Positions 29,052 through 37,935 of a stretch of DNA of 64,000 nucleotides are shown one piece after another. The translations under genes were made by a program, and so were the position numbers. The DNA comes from Paenisporosarcina sp. HGH0030 (GTDB taxonomy: Bacteria; Bacillota; Bacilli; Bacillales_A; Planococcaceae), in contig NZ_KE150421.1 in the NCBI RefSeq assembly GCF_000411295.1, positions 1,556,835-1,620,834 on the forward strand, written 5' to 3'. How positions within the stretch are numbered: position 1 is the stretch's first letter; every line of letters begins with the position of its first letter. The notes under the pieces were generated by a model. The model was not told where the DNA came from. It saw only the letters and a list, made by a program, of their open reading frames with translations, and searched no databases.

Positions 29052-29771
29052 GTGAAAAAGCATTGGAAGAAAATATTAGCTGCTTTCGTAGCTTTATTTT
29101 TAATCGTTGGTGGATATTTAATTTACATTTTTCAAATTAAGGAATATGATATAGCCGATTCAGAAGTCACAGAAATTACTAAAGAAACATATAAAATTGA
29201 CTTACCAGATGGCACTTCTATTGAATTAGATGAAGATGGCAACATTGTTGAATCGGAGGTTAACAATAATATTCCGGTCGTGTCTACTGACAATGGATCT
29301 TCAGGTACAAATTCTAGTAATGGAACAACAAATGACGACTCTTCTACTGGTACAAAAACGAGTACAACTGGTAATTCATCAAACGGTGGATCCAGCACAG
29401 GCAACACCCCTGATAGTGGTGTAACAGTTGCTTCTATTAAACAGAAATATGAACCCGTAATGTCGAGTCTGCAATCTCAGGCAAATAGCCGTATTGATGC
29501 ATTAGTTGGTCGTGCATATTCAGAGTATCAAGGAAAAAAAGCAAATGGTGAATCAATTAACTACGCTTACTTCTACAACAAATACACTTCAGCTGCTTCT
29601 GAATTGGAAGGCCGAACAGACAAAGTATTTTACTCAGCAATTTCAGTTATTGAAAAGGAACTTGTAGCAAATGGTTATGGAAAGTCCCACGCTCAAAGTT
29701 TAATAAATGACTATGAAGCTGAAAAAGAAGCTCGACGTAGCGCACTATTAGATAAGGCAATGAATAGATAA
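29052..29771 (+). CDS. Membrane-anchored protein with Ser/Thr/Gly-rich linker
   Basis: 239 residues. One N-terminal membrane helix (about 8-28, after MKKHWKKI) is followed by an acidic segment with DLPDGTSIELDEDGN, a low-complexity Ser/Thr/Gly/Asn linker (about 78-122) and a C-terminal helical domain (about 125-239) rich in Ala, Tyr and Lys. I do not recognise the family. The linker would let the helical domain reach through the wall. The start is GTG 29052 with AGGAGG 10 bases upstream. It is divergent from the SLH gene at 26929-28872. Confidence 0.75.
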   Translation: MKKHWKKILAAFVALFLIVGGYLIYIFQIKEYDIADSEVTEITKETYKIDLPDGTSIELDEDGNIVESEVNNNIPVVSTDNGSSGTNSSNGTTNDDSSTGTKTSTTGNSSNGGSSTGNTPDSGVTVASIKQKYEPVMSSLQSQANSRIDALVGRAYSEYQGKKANGESINYAYFYNKYTSAASELEGRTDKVFYSAISVIEKELVANGYGKSHAQSLINDYEAEKEARRSALLDKAMNR

Positions 29772-29779
29772 TAAGTCTT

Positions 29780-29808
29780 CCTGACCGAAATACCGGTCAG
29801 GTTTTTTT
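29780..29808 (+). terminator. Terminator of the membrane-anchored protein gene
   Basis: CCTGACCG / CGGTCAGG with loop AAATAC and seven T, 8 bases after the stop. Confidence 0.9.
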
Positions 29809-29911
29809 AATAGAAAAATTAGCTATTAAACATTACTATTATTGAGTTGTTTATTATAAACTCTTATTTAAAATACAATGACATATCCTCACTCATTTCA
29901 TCATTTCAAAA

Positions 29912-29950
29912 AATAATACCCCCGACATCAAAAGATGCCGGGGGTATTTT
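29912..29950 (-). terminator. Terminator of the SLH 5'-nucleotidase gene
   Basis: AATACCCCCGACATC pairs with GATGCCGGGGGTATT (one G-T type mismatch) around loop AAAA, with T-rich sequence after it on the minus strand. Confidence 0.9.
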
Positions 29951-29971
29951 ACAATTTATTCATTTACTTAA

Positions 29972-32146
29972 TTATTTAGCTGCAGGAGTAGCAACGTCAA
30001 CGATGCGACCTTCTACTTTTGGATCAACTTTATCCAATGTCTTGATGTAATCGATGAAGCTTGTGTAATCAACGATACCTGGTTCAGACACACGACCTTC
30101 ATTGTAAGCCGTTTTGAACATTTCGTAACCGTCTCCACCTTTAGCGGTGAATGTGTTAGTTGCTACGAAGTAGTTTTTCGCATCTTCAAGAGCCACATAT
30201 TCAGTTCCAACTTTAACTTGAACTTTTGTTACACGTTTGCCCGCTTCTTTTGAACTATCATACTCAAATTTCATGCCAGATACGTGTAAGAATGCACCGT
30301 TTTCTTTTGGTGCTTGAGACACTGAATGTTCCAAAGCAGCTTTGATTTCATAGCCTTTTAGGTCTATGATTGCCAATGCATTACCAAAAGGCATAACTTT
30401 CAATACTTCACCAACTGTAATGTCACCCGCATCGATTGAACTACGGATACCCCCACCGTTTTGAAGAGCGATTACCGTATCTTTATTGATACCTTTTGCT
30501 TTTGCAAGCATACCGTCAGTCATCAAGTTTCCAAGGTTTGTTTCATTGAAGCGAACACTTGACTTGCCTTCTGTATCACCAGCACGTTGTCCATCTAACA
30601 TCGCTACTGCTGTTGTACCTGTAGATTGAGTTTTAATAGCTTCAACTTCTGCTTTATACGGAGCCAATAATTTCACAGCGCCTTCATCAGCAGCAAAGTT
30701 TTCAGCTTTCATTTCTAAATATTCTCCAGCAAAGACTGAAACTTCGCCTTTTTTGTTGAAAGTAACATCAAGAGTTCCTAATAATTTACCATATTCATTT
30801 GCAGTTACGATAACTGTTGGAGCGTCGAACGCTTTAGATACTACCGGAGCAGAAATTTTCGAATGTGTATGGCCCCCAACAATAATATCGATACCTTCAA
30901 CTTGTTTCGCTAATTCCAAGTCATTATCAAACTTCAAGGAATCATCTAAACCAAGATGAGTAAGTGCGACAATTTTATCTACGCCTTGTTCTTGAAGTGC
31001 TTTTACAGAAGCTTTTGCCGATTCAATGTAGTTCTTGAATTCAACTTTCCCTGTTGAAGAAATTGTTGGTGTTTCTTCAGTTGTTAAGCCAAACACACCG
31101 ACTTTTTCACCATTAACATCTAAAACCACACCATTATAGATTTGTCCATCTTTGTATGATGAAGCGTAAGTTTTTGATTGAAGTCCGTCAAACAATGGGT
31201 CTTTCGAGAAATCCACGTTAGCAGATACCAATGGGAATTTTGCATTTTTGATGAATTCTGTTAAAGACTTGTGACCATCTTTTGAAGATCCCAAATCGAA
31301 TTCATGATTACCAAAAGTCATGGCATCATAACCAAGGTAGTTCATCATCGCAACGTCTGCAGCGCCTTCAAATGCGTTGAAGTAAAGATCTCCAGAGAAT
31401 ACGTCACCAGCATCTAGTAAAATATTGTTTTCATTTTCTGCACGTACTTCTTTAATTGCAGTAGCACGGAATGGAGCTGTTTCCAGGTATGCATGTGTAT
31501 CATTTGTATGCATGACAGTTAAATCATAGAAACCAAAATGTTCTTTTGCACGATCAAGGAACAACGCAAGTTCACCACGTCTCACTGCGTACCATGAACC
31601 ATACTTTGTTTCTGTTTGTCCATTTGTGATTCCAGCTTTAACAAGTGCATCAACATATTTTGCAAATCTAGGATTTACATCTGTAAATTTAGTCTTTGTA
31701 ACGCTCTCATCGATTGGTAGCTTAGCAGCATTTGCTAATATCTTAGAAGTTTCATCACGAGTCAAATCGTCATAAGAGCCAAACGATTTATTCGTCTTAC
31801 CGTTTACAATCTTCGCTTCTACCAATGCATCAACTGCCCATTTTGCACGAGCTGGTACATCAGTGAATCCAGAGCTCTTATACTTTCCGTCTTCAGAAAA
31901 ACCTAATACACGTGCAACTTGAACCGCTGCATCTACTCGGTCAATGTTTTTGCTAACACCGAATTGTGTATCAGTTAGCCCTTTAGATATACCGCTTCCC
32001 ACCAAAAAGTTAACCGCATCACTATATTTCTCACCTACATCAGTGAATTTCATTTCGTCAGCTGATGCAACTGGAGCAAAAGCCATGGCAACGGCCGCAG
32101 CAGTAACAGTAGTAGCTAAGAATTTCTTATTAGACAATTTCGACAT
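29972..32146 (-). CDS. SLH-anchored 5'-nucleotidase / metallophosphatase
   Basis: 724 residues: signal peptide (about 1-30, ending ASA), three SLH repeats (about 32-200), a calcineurin-like domain (motifs MHTNDTHAYLE, DAGDVFSGD, FGNHEFDLG, LTHLGLDDS, GGHTHSK) and a C-terminal 5'-nucleotidase domain (LGNLMTDGML, NGGGIRSS, GEVLKVMPFGN, GGDGYEMF). The motifs fit UshA-type 5'-nucleotidases, unlike the cyclic-nucleotide type at 565-2925. It should release phosphate from extracellular nucleotides. The signal and SLH part resemble those of the large S-layer protein at 6934-9417, suggesting domain shuffling. ATG 32146 has AAGGAGG 10 bases upstream; an in-frame TTG two codons earlier is less likely. 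Confidence 0.9.
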   Translation of the reverse strand: MSKLSNKKFLATTVTAAAVAMAFAPVASADEMKFTDVGEKYSDAVNFLVGSGISKGLTDTQFGVSKNIDRVDAAVQVARVLGFSEDGKYKSSGFTDVPARAKWAVDALVEAKIVNGKTNKSFGSYDDLTRDETSKILANAAKLPIDESVTKTKFTDVNPRFAKYVDALVKAGITNGQTETKYGSWYAVRRGELALFLDRAKEHFGFYDLTVMHTNDTHAYLETAPFRATAIKEVRAENENNILLDAGDVFSGDLYFNAFEGAADVAMMNYLGYDAMTFGNHEFDLGSSKDGHKSLTEFIKNAKFPLVSANVDFSKDPLFDGLQSKTYASSYKDGQIYNGVVLDVNGEKVGVFGLTTEETPTISSTGKVEFKNYIESAKASVKALQEQGVDKIVALTHLGLDDSLKFDNDLELAKQVEGIDIIVGGHTHSKISAPVVSKAFDAPTVIVTANEYGKLLGTLDVTFNKKGEVSVFAGEYLEMKAENFAADEGAVKLLAPYKAEVEAIKTQSTGTTAVAMLDGQRAGDTEGKSSVRFNETNLGNLMTDGMLAKAKGINKDTVIALQNGGGIRSSIDAGDITVGEVLKVMPFGNALAIIDLKGYEIKAALEHSVSQAPKENGAFLHVSGMKFEYDSSKEAGKRVTKVQVKVGTEYVALEDAKNYFVATNTFTAKGGDGYEMFKTAYNEGRVSEPGIVDYTSFIDYIKTLDKVDPKVEGRIVDVATPAAK

Positions 32147-32279
32147 GTACAAATTTCCTCCTTCGAATATGTAGGTTATTAGGTAAAAACTCTTACCCTA
32201 TTAATTTTACCAATATTCCCATTAATAATATAGTTTATTTACAAAATCTTCATTTTTTTGCAAGCGTTTTCTTATCATG

Positions 32280-32318
32280 TAAAAAAGAAGCCCATTTTAA
32301 ATGGACTTCTTTTTTTTA
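32280..32318 (-). terminator. Terminator with the vanZ-like stop codon in its loop
   Basis: On the minus strand AAAAGAAGTCCATT / AATGGGCTTCTTTT flanks the loop that contains the TAA stop at 32297-32299, and T-rich sequence follows. The last Lys codons of the gene form the 5' arm. Confidence 0.85.
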
Positions 32319-32758
32319 GACCTATACTTTTCAATGAAATAAATAGAGATTAATGCCAAACCCGCACCAAATGAATCCAACAAAACATCATGTATGGTTG
32401 GTGTCCGCCCGCCTGTCAGTGATTGATGAAATTCATCAGCAATCGCCAGTACTACTGTAAGGATGAATGCCACCCTTAAGCGCCCTACCATGATATACGC
32501 GGCAATAGCAAGAGCACCAAACGTAACAACATGTGCTCCTTTTCTGATTAGAAATTCAATAAATGCATGGTAACCACGTTCTTCCACAGAAACGATTGTC
32601 CCCCAATAAGGAATTTGCAAAAGAGATAAACCACCTTTAAAAGGTTCGTTCGGGAGCCATCTCATGAGGTCAGGAATCAACGACTGTTCTTCATACGTTT
32701 GTGCAGAAGAATAAAATAGTGTTGCTAGGATGAAGATAAATAGAATGTACTTTTTCAT
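32297..32758 (-). CDS. VanZ-family membrane protein
   Basis: 153 residues with four predicted membrane helices. The family motifs RKGAHVVTFGALA, ADEFHQSLTGGRT and DVLLDSFGAGL are clear. VanZ-like proteins are linked to teicoplanin tolerance in one lineage, but the biochemical role of most members is unknown. It stands alone between two SLH genes. Its C-terminus RSKKKKSI is encoded by the ascending arm of its own terminator. Upstream is the 113-bp repeat array. Confidence 0.85.
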   Translation of the reverse strand: MKKYILFIFILATLFYSSAQTYEEQSLIPDLMRWLPNEPFKGGLSLLQIPYWGTIVSVEERGYHAFIEFLIRKGAHVVTFGALAIAAYIMVGRLRVAFILTVVLAIADEFHQSLTGGRTPTIHDVLLDSFGAGLALISIYFIEKYRSKKKKSI

Positions 32759-32826
32759 ATTTTCAAGTTTAGCACACTTCCTAGATTTATTCGTGCTGAA
32801 GGGTGATTGTGGATCAGGAGTTGGAA

Positions 32827-33190
32827 ATCTGCATTTCGTGCATGGTTATCTACATTTCGAGATGCTTTATCTCGAATTCGTGGTGTTTTATCTGGAATTG
32901 GTATCGAAGTAAATTGTTATCTACATTTGGTGCGCAGATATCTGTATTTCGTGATGACTTATCTGGATTTCGATTAGCGCTATCTCGAATTCGTGGTGTG
33001 TTATCTGGAATTGGTATCAAAGTAAATTGTTATCTACATTTCGTCCGCAGATATCTGTATTTCGTGATGACTTATCTAGATTTCGATTAGCGTTATCTAG
33101 AATTCGTGGTGTGTTTTCTGGAATTGGTATCGAAGTAAATTGTTATCTACATTTCGTCCGACGATATCTGTATTTCTGCTGGCTTATCTG
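32827..33190. repeat. Tandem array, 113-bp unit built of 21-mers
   Basis: GAATTCG recurs at 32874, 32987 and 33100, a strict 113-bp period. Inside, ATCT recurs every 21 bp (32827, 32848, 32869, 32890; 32940, 32961, 32982, 33003), with one 29-bp step per unit (32890 to 32919, 33003 to 33032). So 113 = 4 x 21 + 29. The subunit core is ATCT-NN-ATTTCG. The 113-bp period is not a multiple of three and the overlapping open frames drift, so it is non-coding. It fills most of the gap between the vanZ-like gene and the CAP gene. Confidence 0.85.
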
Positions 33191-33218
33191 GAATTGGTTA
33201 CACCCTTCATAACATAGA

Positions 33219-33245
33219 AAAATGGCAGTCTAAGTTAGACTGCCA
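33219..33245 (-). terminator. Terminator of the SLH-CAP gene
   Basis: The perfect arms TGGCAGTCTAA / TTAGACTGCCA almost touch, and minus-strand T-rich sequence follows. Confidence 0.75.
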
Positions 33246-33260
33246 CATTATTTTTCATAT

Positions 33261-34310
33261 TTATTTACTAGAAAACATATGCACCCAATAGATTTGGCCA
33301 TTGGAATCTTTCTTTATTCCAGCACCGATATTGGTATAGTCTTTGTTTAAAATATTGGCTTTATGACCTGGTGAATTCATCCACGCAGTTACAACTTCCT
33401 GCGGTGTTCGTTGACCATATGCAATGTTTTCTCCGAAGCTGCTATAACTATAGCCGAACTTCTCAGCCATATCCCAAGGCTTCCCATACGTTGGAGAGAT
33501 ATGATCGAAATAATTGTTTTTTACCATGTCTTCCGCTTTTACTGTGGCTATTTTAGATAATGGTGCATCTGCCGCTAATGCAGGAAGACCCGCTTTCGCG
33601 CGTTCGAGATTCACCAAGTGAATAGTTTGTTTTGCGGTATCATCAATTGCAAGCGTGGAATCGACATAGACTTTATTTGTGCTGTCATACTTAATCACAC
33701 CTGAATCTCGTTTTTGATCCCAAGTCATCGCACGATCGATGAAGACCGACAATTGCGCACGGGTGACTTTGGCGTACGGACTGAAATAATTCCATGAAAC
33801 TCCTTCAGAAATTTTCACTTCCGCCAGCGTAGTAATGAATGGTTTCCAGTTGTCTTGTGGCACGTCTTTGAAAGTAACTTGGTTATTATCGTCAATTTTA
33901 ATTTGGTATGCCACTACCAGAACTTTGGCCATTTGCGCACGACTCAATGGTGCATCAGGGTTAAATGTTGTCGCATTTGAAAAGATTCCTTTTTCAGTTA
34001 AAGCGCGTATTTCTTTAAATGCCCAGTGCGTTGAAGGTACATCTTGATAACTCGTTTTGAAAGTTGAATCAAGCGGTAGCTTTAACGCACTCGCCAATAT
34101 TTTTGCGGCTTGTGCACGGGTAACTTGATTGTTCGGACCAAACGTCCCATTACTATATCCATTAATTATTTTTGCATTTGAAAGCTTTATAATTGAGCTA
34201 TATGCCCAATGTTCCGTTGAAACATCCGGAAAACCAGCAGCTTGACTACTTGTCGGAACGAACAAAGTAATAGCGAGTAATGCCGCAACAATAAACTTTA
34301 CGGGTTTCAT
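33261..34310 (-). CDS. SLH-anchored CAP/SCP-domain protein
   Basis: 349 residues: signal peptide (about 1-24), three SLH repeats (about 26-205; VTRAQAAKI, LSRAQMAKV, VTRAQLSVF) and a C-terminal CAP domain of the YkwD type (about 228-349). CAP signatures are LVNLERAKAGLPAL, NNYFDHISPTYG, GENIAYGQRTP, WMNSPGHKANIL and YTNIGAGI. The His and Glu of the CAP cavity are present. Bacterial CAP proteins are mostly uncharacterised extracellular proteins; ligand binding is more likely than catalysis. ATG 34310 starts a good signal peptide. Confidence 0.9.
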   Translation of the reverse strand: MKPVKFIVAALLAITLFVPTSSQAAGFPDVSTEHWAYSSIIKLSNAKIINGYSNGTFGPNNQVTRAQAAKILASALKLPLDSTFKTSYQDVPSTHWAFKEIRALTEKGIFSNATTFNPDAPLSRAQMAKVLVVAYQIKIDDNNQVTFKDVPQDNWKPFITTLAEVKISEGVSWNYFSPYAKVTRAQLSVFIDRAMTWDQKRDSGVIKYDSTNKVYVDSTLAIDDTAKQTIHLVNLERAKAGLPALAADAPLSKIATVKAEDMVKNNYFDHISPTYGKPWDMAEKFGYSYSSFGENIAYGQRTPQEVVTAWMNSPGHKANILNKDYTNIGAGIKKDSNGQIYWVHMFSSK

Positions 34311-34508
34311 TCTCCCACATCCTCTCCATATTACTCTACCAAAAAATAGAATAATTTTAATGAGGATAAGGAGGCACGAAAATAAATCTATGATATTGGA
34401 AGATTGTTGAAATTTGAAGGGATCTATGTTGGTGTAAGGTGATAAGTTTTAATAAATCTTGTTAGATATCATAATATTTGATAAATTCATAAAAAGGAGA
34501 TGATTTTT

Positions 34509-35501
34509 ATTCAACTAAATCGAGATATTCCTGCAGGATTATTTTCCCTTCGGCGATTGCATCGTCGATTATCGGTAAATCACCCCCAATTTACCGACAT
34601 TAATCAAGATTTGTATAATTCCAACGCAGGTCATGCTGGAGAAGCATATATTGATTCTGTCTTATCGACCATTCACTTCCCTATCCCCCATATATTACTT
34701 CCCAATATTCGAATCCATGAAAAAGACATTCCTTCCACCCAAATTGATATTTTAATATTCACAACCGCTTATGCATTAATAATAGAAGTAAAGAATTGGA
34801 GTGGAACAATATCCTTCCAACAAGTCGGACAAGTATTACAAACAAAAGATGGCATCGTAAGATCAATGGATTGTCCTACCGTTCAAGCAGATTATTATGT
34901 CGGGAATTTGCTAGATTGGTTTGCAAAGCATGATACACAATTACCTGTACATCGAATTGTCAGTTTCCCCTTTGCTTCCACCTTACTAATTGGAGCTGAG
35001 AATCGGGGTATTCATTTTGCAAAAGAGTTACCTATAATTCTTCGGAAATTAAATAAGCTTCCGCAGCAACTTACTCATTATCAATTTCAAACACTTTCTA
35101 AGAAATTACAAGAATCAAATCGACCTTTCGAACACGCAACTGCATGCCAAAAATATGGAATACATCCCTCTGAACTACTTAAAGGAATTTTCTGCCCGAA
35201 GTGTGAGAGCCGCTTATTGAAAAAAAGTAATCGAGTATATGTATGCTCCTCATGTCTTCATACTCCTGACAACCCTTTTTACGATACGATGATAGATTGG
35301 TTTACATTGGTAGGCAATCAGATTACAAATAGACAATTACGTTTATTTGCAGGTGTAGACAAATCCTATTCGGTCGGTTATTTTATGAAAAAATCAAACT
35401 TCCCTTACTCAGGTCAAAATAAGGGAACAATCTATCATGTAAATGCTGAAGAAATGCATCGCTTTCTATCCAAAAAGGAAAAAGCTTGCTTCCGGGAATG
35501 A
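34509..35501 (+). CDS. NERD-domain protein with zinc ribbon; unusual start
   Basis: About 330 residues. The N-terminal part carries a NERD (nuclease-related) domain with Gly/Glu in GHAGEAYIDS and the PD-(D/E)XK-like DILIFTT and LIIEVKNWSG. A C4 zinc ribbon follows (CPKCESRLLKKSNRVYVCSSC pattern, about 220-240), then a C-terminal domain. It may be a DNA-processing nuclease, but the role of NERD proteins is unsettled. The start is odd. ATG 34500 directly abuts AAAAAGGAG with no spacer and is itself part of an extended Shine-Dalgarno match, while ATT 34509 is correctly spaced. If ATG 34500 is used the protein gains three residues. The stop lies in a terminator loop. Confidence 0.75.
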   Translation: MQLNRDIPAGLFSLRRLHRRLSVNHPQFTDINQDLYNSNAGHAGEAYIDSVLSTIHFPIPHILLPNIRIHEKDIPSTQIDILIFTTAYALIIEVKNWSGTISFQQVGQVLQTKDGIVRSMDCPTVQADYYVGNLLDWFAKHDTQLPVHRIVSFPFASTLLIGAENRGIHFAKELPIILRKLNKLPQQLTHYQFQTLSKKLQESNRPFEHATACQKYGIHPSELLKGIFCPKCESRLLKKSNRVYVCSSCLHTPDNPFYDTMIDWFTLVGNQITNRQLRLFAGVDKSYSVGYFMKKSNFPYSGQNKGTIYHVNAEEMHRFLSKKEKACFRE

Positions 35502-35515
35502 CCGGAAGCTTTTCT
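35488..35515 (+). terminator. Terminator with the NERD gene stop codon in its loop
   Basis: GCTTCCGG / CCGGAAGC enclose GAATGA, which contains the TGA stop at 35499-35501. TTTTCTATT follows. Confidence 0.82.
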
Positions 35516-35551
35516 ATTGTAAGTAAGAGTTATTGATTGATAAACTTCATG

Positions 35552-36215
35552 CGATTTGCTATGCAAATGGCACCATTTCAGCGCGTTTGAATTGCGCGGA
35601 TTTCATGAATTTTAGATATGAGTTCTCGATTTCTAGATAAACACTGGCCAATTTGAGATATCACCTATTGAAATGTAGATATCACACGACGAATCCTTCA
35701 TTTCCACCCGCGAATCCTTGTTTCCAGCGATACACCCACAGCAACGTGCCAATTGCGATGCAAATGGCACCAACTCAGCGCGTTTGAATTGCACGGATTT
35801 CGTGAATTTTAGATATGAATATTCGATTTCTAGATAAACACTGTCCATTTCAAGTTATCCCTTTCTGAAATGTAGATTTCACACGACGAATCCTCGATAG
35901 CCACCCGCGAATCCTTGGTTCCAGCGATACACCCACAGAAACGTGCCATTTGCGACGCAAATGGCACCATTTCAGCGCGTTTGAATTGTGCGGATTTCGT
36001 GAATTTTAGATATGAGTCCTCGATTTCTAGATAAACACTGGCCAATTTGAGGTATCACCTATTGATATGTAGATATCACACGACGAATCCTCGATATCCA
36101 CCCGCGAATCCTTGATTCCAGCGATAAGCCCAAATATCACCTATTGAAATGTAGATATCACACGATGAATCCTCGATACCCACCCGCGAATCCTTGATAT
36201 CCCCAGTTGATATCC
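35552..36215. repeat. Tandem array, 197-bp unit built of 21-mers
   Basis: GCGCGTTTGAATTG recurs at 35581, 35778 and 35975, a strict 197-bp period with about three copies. In the third copy six consecutive 21-bp subunits start at 36001, 36022, 36043, 36064, 36085 and 36106, mostly GAAT/GATA with GATATC inside. Two further 21-mers (35930, 35951) and one 29-mer (35972-36000) precede them, so 197 = 8 x 21 + 29. Each unit holds an inverted repeat; in copy 3 it is a perfect GTGCCATTTGC / GCAAATGGCAC (35943-35967). A partial fourth run of 21-mers (36146, 36167, 36188) closes the array. Two 71-codon frames here are the same frame in adjacent copies, not genes. Confidence 0.88.
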
Positions 36216-36232
36216 TGAAAAACATTACAAAA

Positions 36233-36261
36233 ATCCCCCACTCTATCAGAGAGTGAGGGAT
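36233..36261 (-). terminator. Terminator of the rocB-like gene
   Basis: TCCCTCACTCT / AGAGTGGGGGA on the minus strand, followed by TTTTTG, 5 bases past the stop. Confidence 0.8.
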
Positions 36262-36265
36262 TGGG

Positions 36266-37885
36266 TCAGGCTTCTATTTTTTCCAAAAGGACTTTTTTTA
36301 CTAAATTCTCGAGTAACTGTGGCAATTCAACGAATGCACTTTGGATGTGCAGCCGTTCCGTACGTTTGTGTGCGTCTTTTCCGAAGGGTCCCACGTTGAG
36401 AACTGGAGCTTTTAGATTTCGCATTTCATTAAAGGGAATGGAGTACGTATCGCCCCATACAGGTGTGTTGGCTTCAAACACCTGCCATCCCCCATTTGTA
36501 TCTTCGTAGTTCACGTAACTCAAATCAGAGATTCCATTAAAATAATGAATCTGTTCAATCGCTAGATTAAATTCCGACTTACCCAGCTCTTTTATAAATT
36601 CCATACACTCTTCCACTAACGGATCGTCACTCGTATTGACTGCAGGATAATATGGTGGTGCAAAAAGGAGTACGATTGCAGGTGCCAACTCCTGACATTG
36701 AATCATTAGTGTATCAACGATTCGGAATGATTTTTCACGATCATCCAACTCCTGATGATCCCGAACGGTCGTTTTGACTAATTCTACATAATCGTAGCCA
36801 AATTTCGAAACTGCGTGATTCATCAATTCCTCGTACTTCAGTACCCGTATCTCACCAACTGGTGCTACATCCTCACGAGTACAAATCGCTTGATAGCTTG
36901 CGTTGCACTCATACGCAGCTTCATTCGCAACACCTTCAAAAATCGACATGATTTCAGCAGCATTGCGTTTCATCAGAAACACATTATATAATGCTTTCGC
37001 ACGATACGGTGTCTGCGCTGAATACTCCATCTTCAAATCTTTTTGCTGAATGGTTACAGGTAATGGGGTCTTCTCACCTAAAACTGTTTCCTGAAATATT
37101 GGATTATATTCCATACGCTGCGTTAAAAATGAAGCAATATAATTGGCCGTAATTCCACTAAGCGGTTCTCCCACATGTGTCTCCATACCGTAAAAAAGGG
37201 CTGACGGCATAATTTTTCCGATGGATCCCGAATACAAATAATATTTATCATCACCCGGTTGTTGTGCGAAAACGGGCTCGCTGTTTAAAAATAGCTTGTA
37301 TGTGAGATCATGTTGCTCACGATATTCAATCAATTTGGACACAGCCGCTCTCATTCCAGAGCTGTTTACTTCTTCGTCTGGAACCGTCAATAACAGGAGA
37401 TTGACCGGCCATTGTTCATGACATGCTTTTTCGATGAGGCTCATATGCAATACTAGACCCATCTTCATATCCATCGTGCCACGACCAAATAAATAATTAC
37501 CTGATTCCAAATCAAGTCGGGCGTCTTCAGGCAATTCTTCTTTTACATCATGCAAGGCTTTCGTCAACATTTCCGGTTCAAAGGCCAATGCTTCGAGGTC
37601 ACCGTATTCTTCGGTATTAACCGTATCGAAATGACTGATTAGCACAATCGTTTCTTTCGCTTCTGGATGTTTATATAAAGCAGTGAGAAACTTCCGACCA
37701 AGATCTGCCTCGCTTAATTCAATGTTTTTATAATGATCTTGGAAGTATGGAATATCCTGCAGTTTCGCTTGAACCTTAAACGGAAATTCTCGTTCTCCAT
37801 CTGATAGCGTCATACTTTTCCAACTGACTACTTCACATAACAAGGTACGGAGTGCTTCTGGTGTTGACCACTTAAGTTCTGTCAT
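36266..37885 (-). CDS. rocB: M20-family peptidase, RocB-like
   Basis: 539 residues, the length of RocB, a M20 zinc peptidase family member encoded with arginine-degradation genes in Bacillus. Metal-site motifs are ISHFDTVNTEEYGD (His, Asp), FGRGTMDMKMG (second Asp) and VPDEEVNSSGMRA (Glu pair). The large insertions compared with ArgE/DapE are typical of RocB. It should be cytoplasmic as there is no signal peptide. It follows patA by 50 bases in a gntR-patA-rocB minus-strand operon. The true substrate of RocB is not settled. Confidence 0.85.
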   Translation of the reverse strand: MTELKWSTPEALRTLLCEVVSWKSMTLSDGEREFPFKVQAKLQDIPYFQDHYKNIELSEADLGRKFLTALYKHPEAKETIVLISHFDTVNTEEYGDLEALAFEPEMLTKALHDVKEELPEDARLDLESGNYLFGRGTMDMKMGLVLHMSLIEKACHEQWPVNLLLLTVPDEEVNSSGMRAAVSKLIEYREQHDLTYKLFLNSEPVFAQQPGDDKYYLYSGSIGKIMPSALFYGMETHVGEPLSGITANYIASFLTQRMEYNPIFQETVLGEKTPLPVTIQQKDLKMEYSAQTPYRAKALYNVFLMKRNAAEIMSIFEGVANEAAYECNASYQAICTREDVAPVGEIRVLKYEELMNHAVSKFGYDYVELVKTTVRDHQELDDREKSFRIVDTLMIQCQELAPAIVLLFAPPYYPAVNTSDDPLVEECMEFIKELGKSEFNLAIEQIHYFNGISDLSYVNYEDTNGGWQVFEANTPVWGDTYSIPFNEMRNLKAPVLNVGPFGKDAHKRTERLHIQSAFVELPQLLENLVKKVLLEKIEA

Positions 37886-37935
37886 GATGTATTCCCCCTG
37901 TTTTTAAAACAAATATCTTTTAATGGTGCCATAAC

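Noticed and set aside
32730-33212. Three overlapping plus-strand frames with LSRIRGVLSGIG-like peptides
   Set aside because: The 113-bp repeat is not a multiple of three, so the frames drift; no start signals.
35633-36045. Two 71-codon minus-strand frames with similar peptides
   Set aside because: They are the same frame in adjacent copies of the 197-bp repeat, shift between copies, and lack a ribosome binding site.
35552-36215. CRISPR array
   Set aside because: Repeats are contiguous 21-mers and 197-mers without unique spacers and no cas genes are near.
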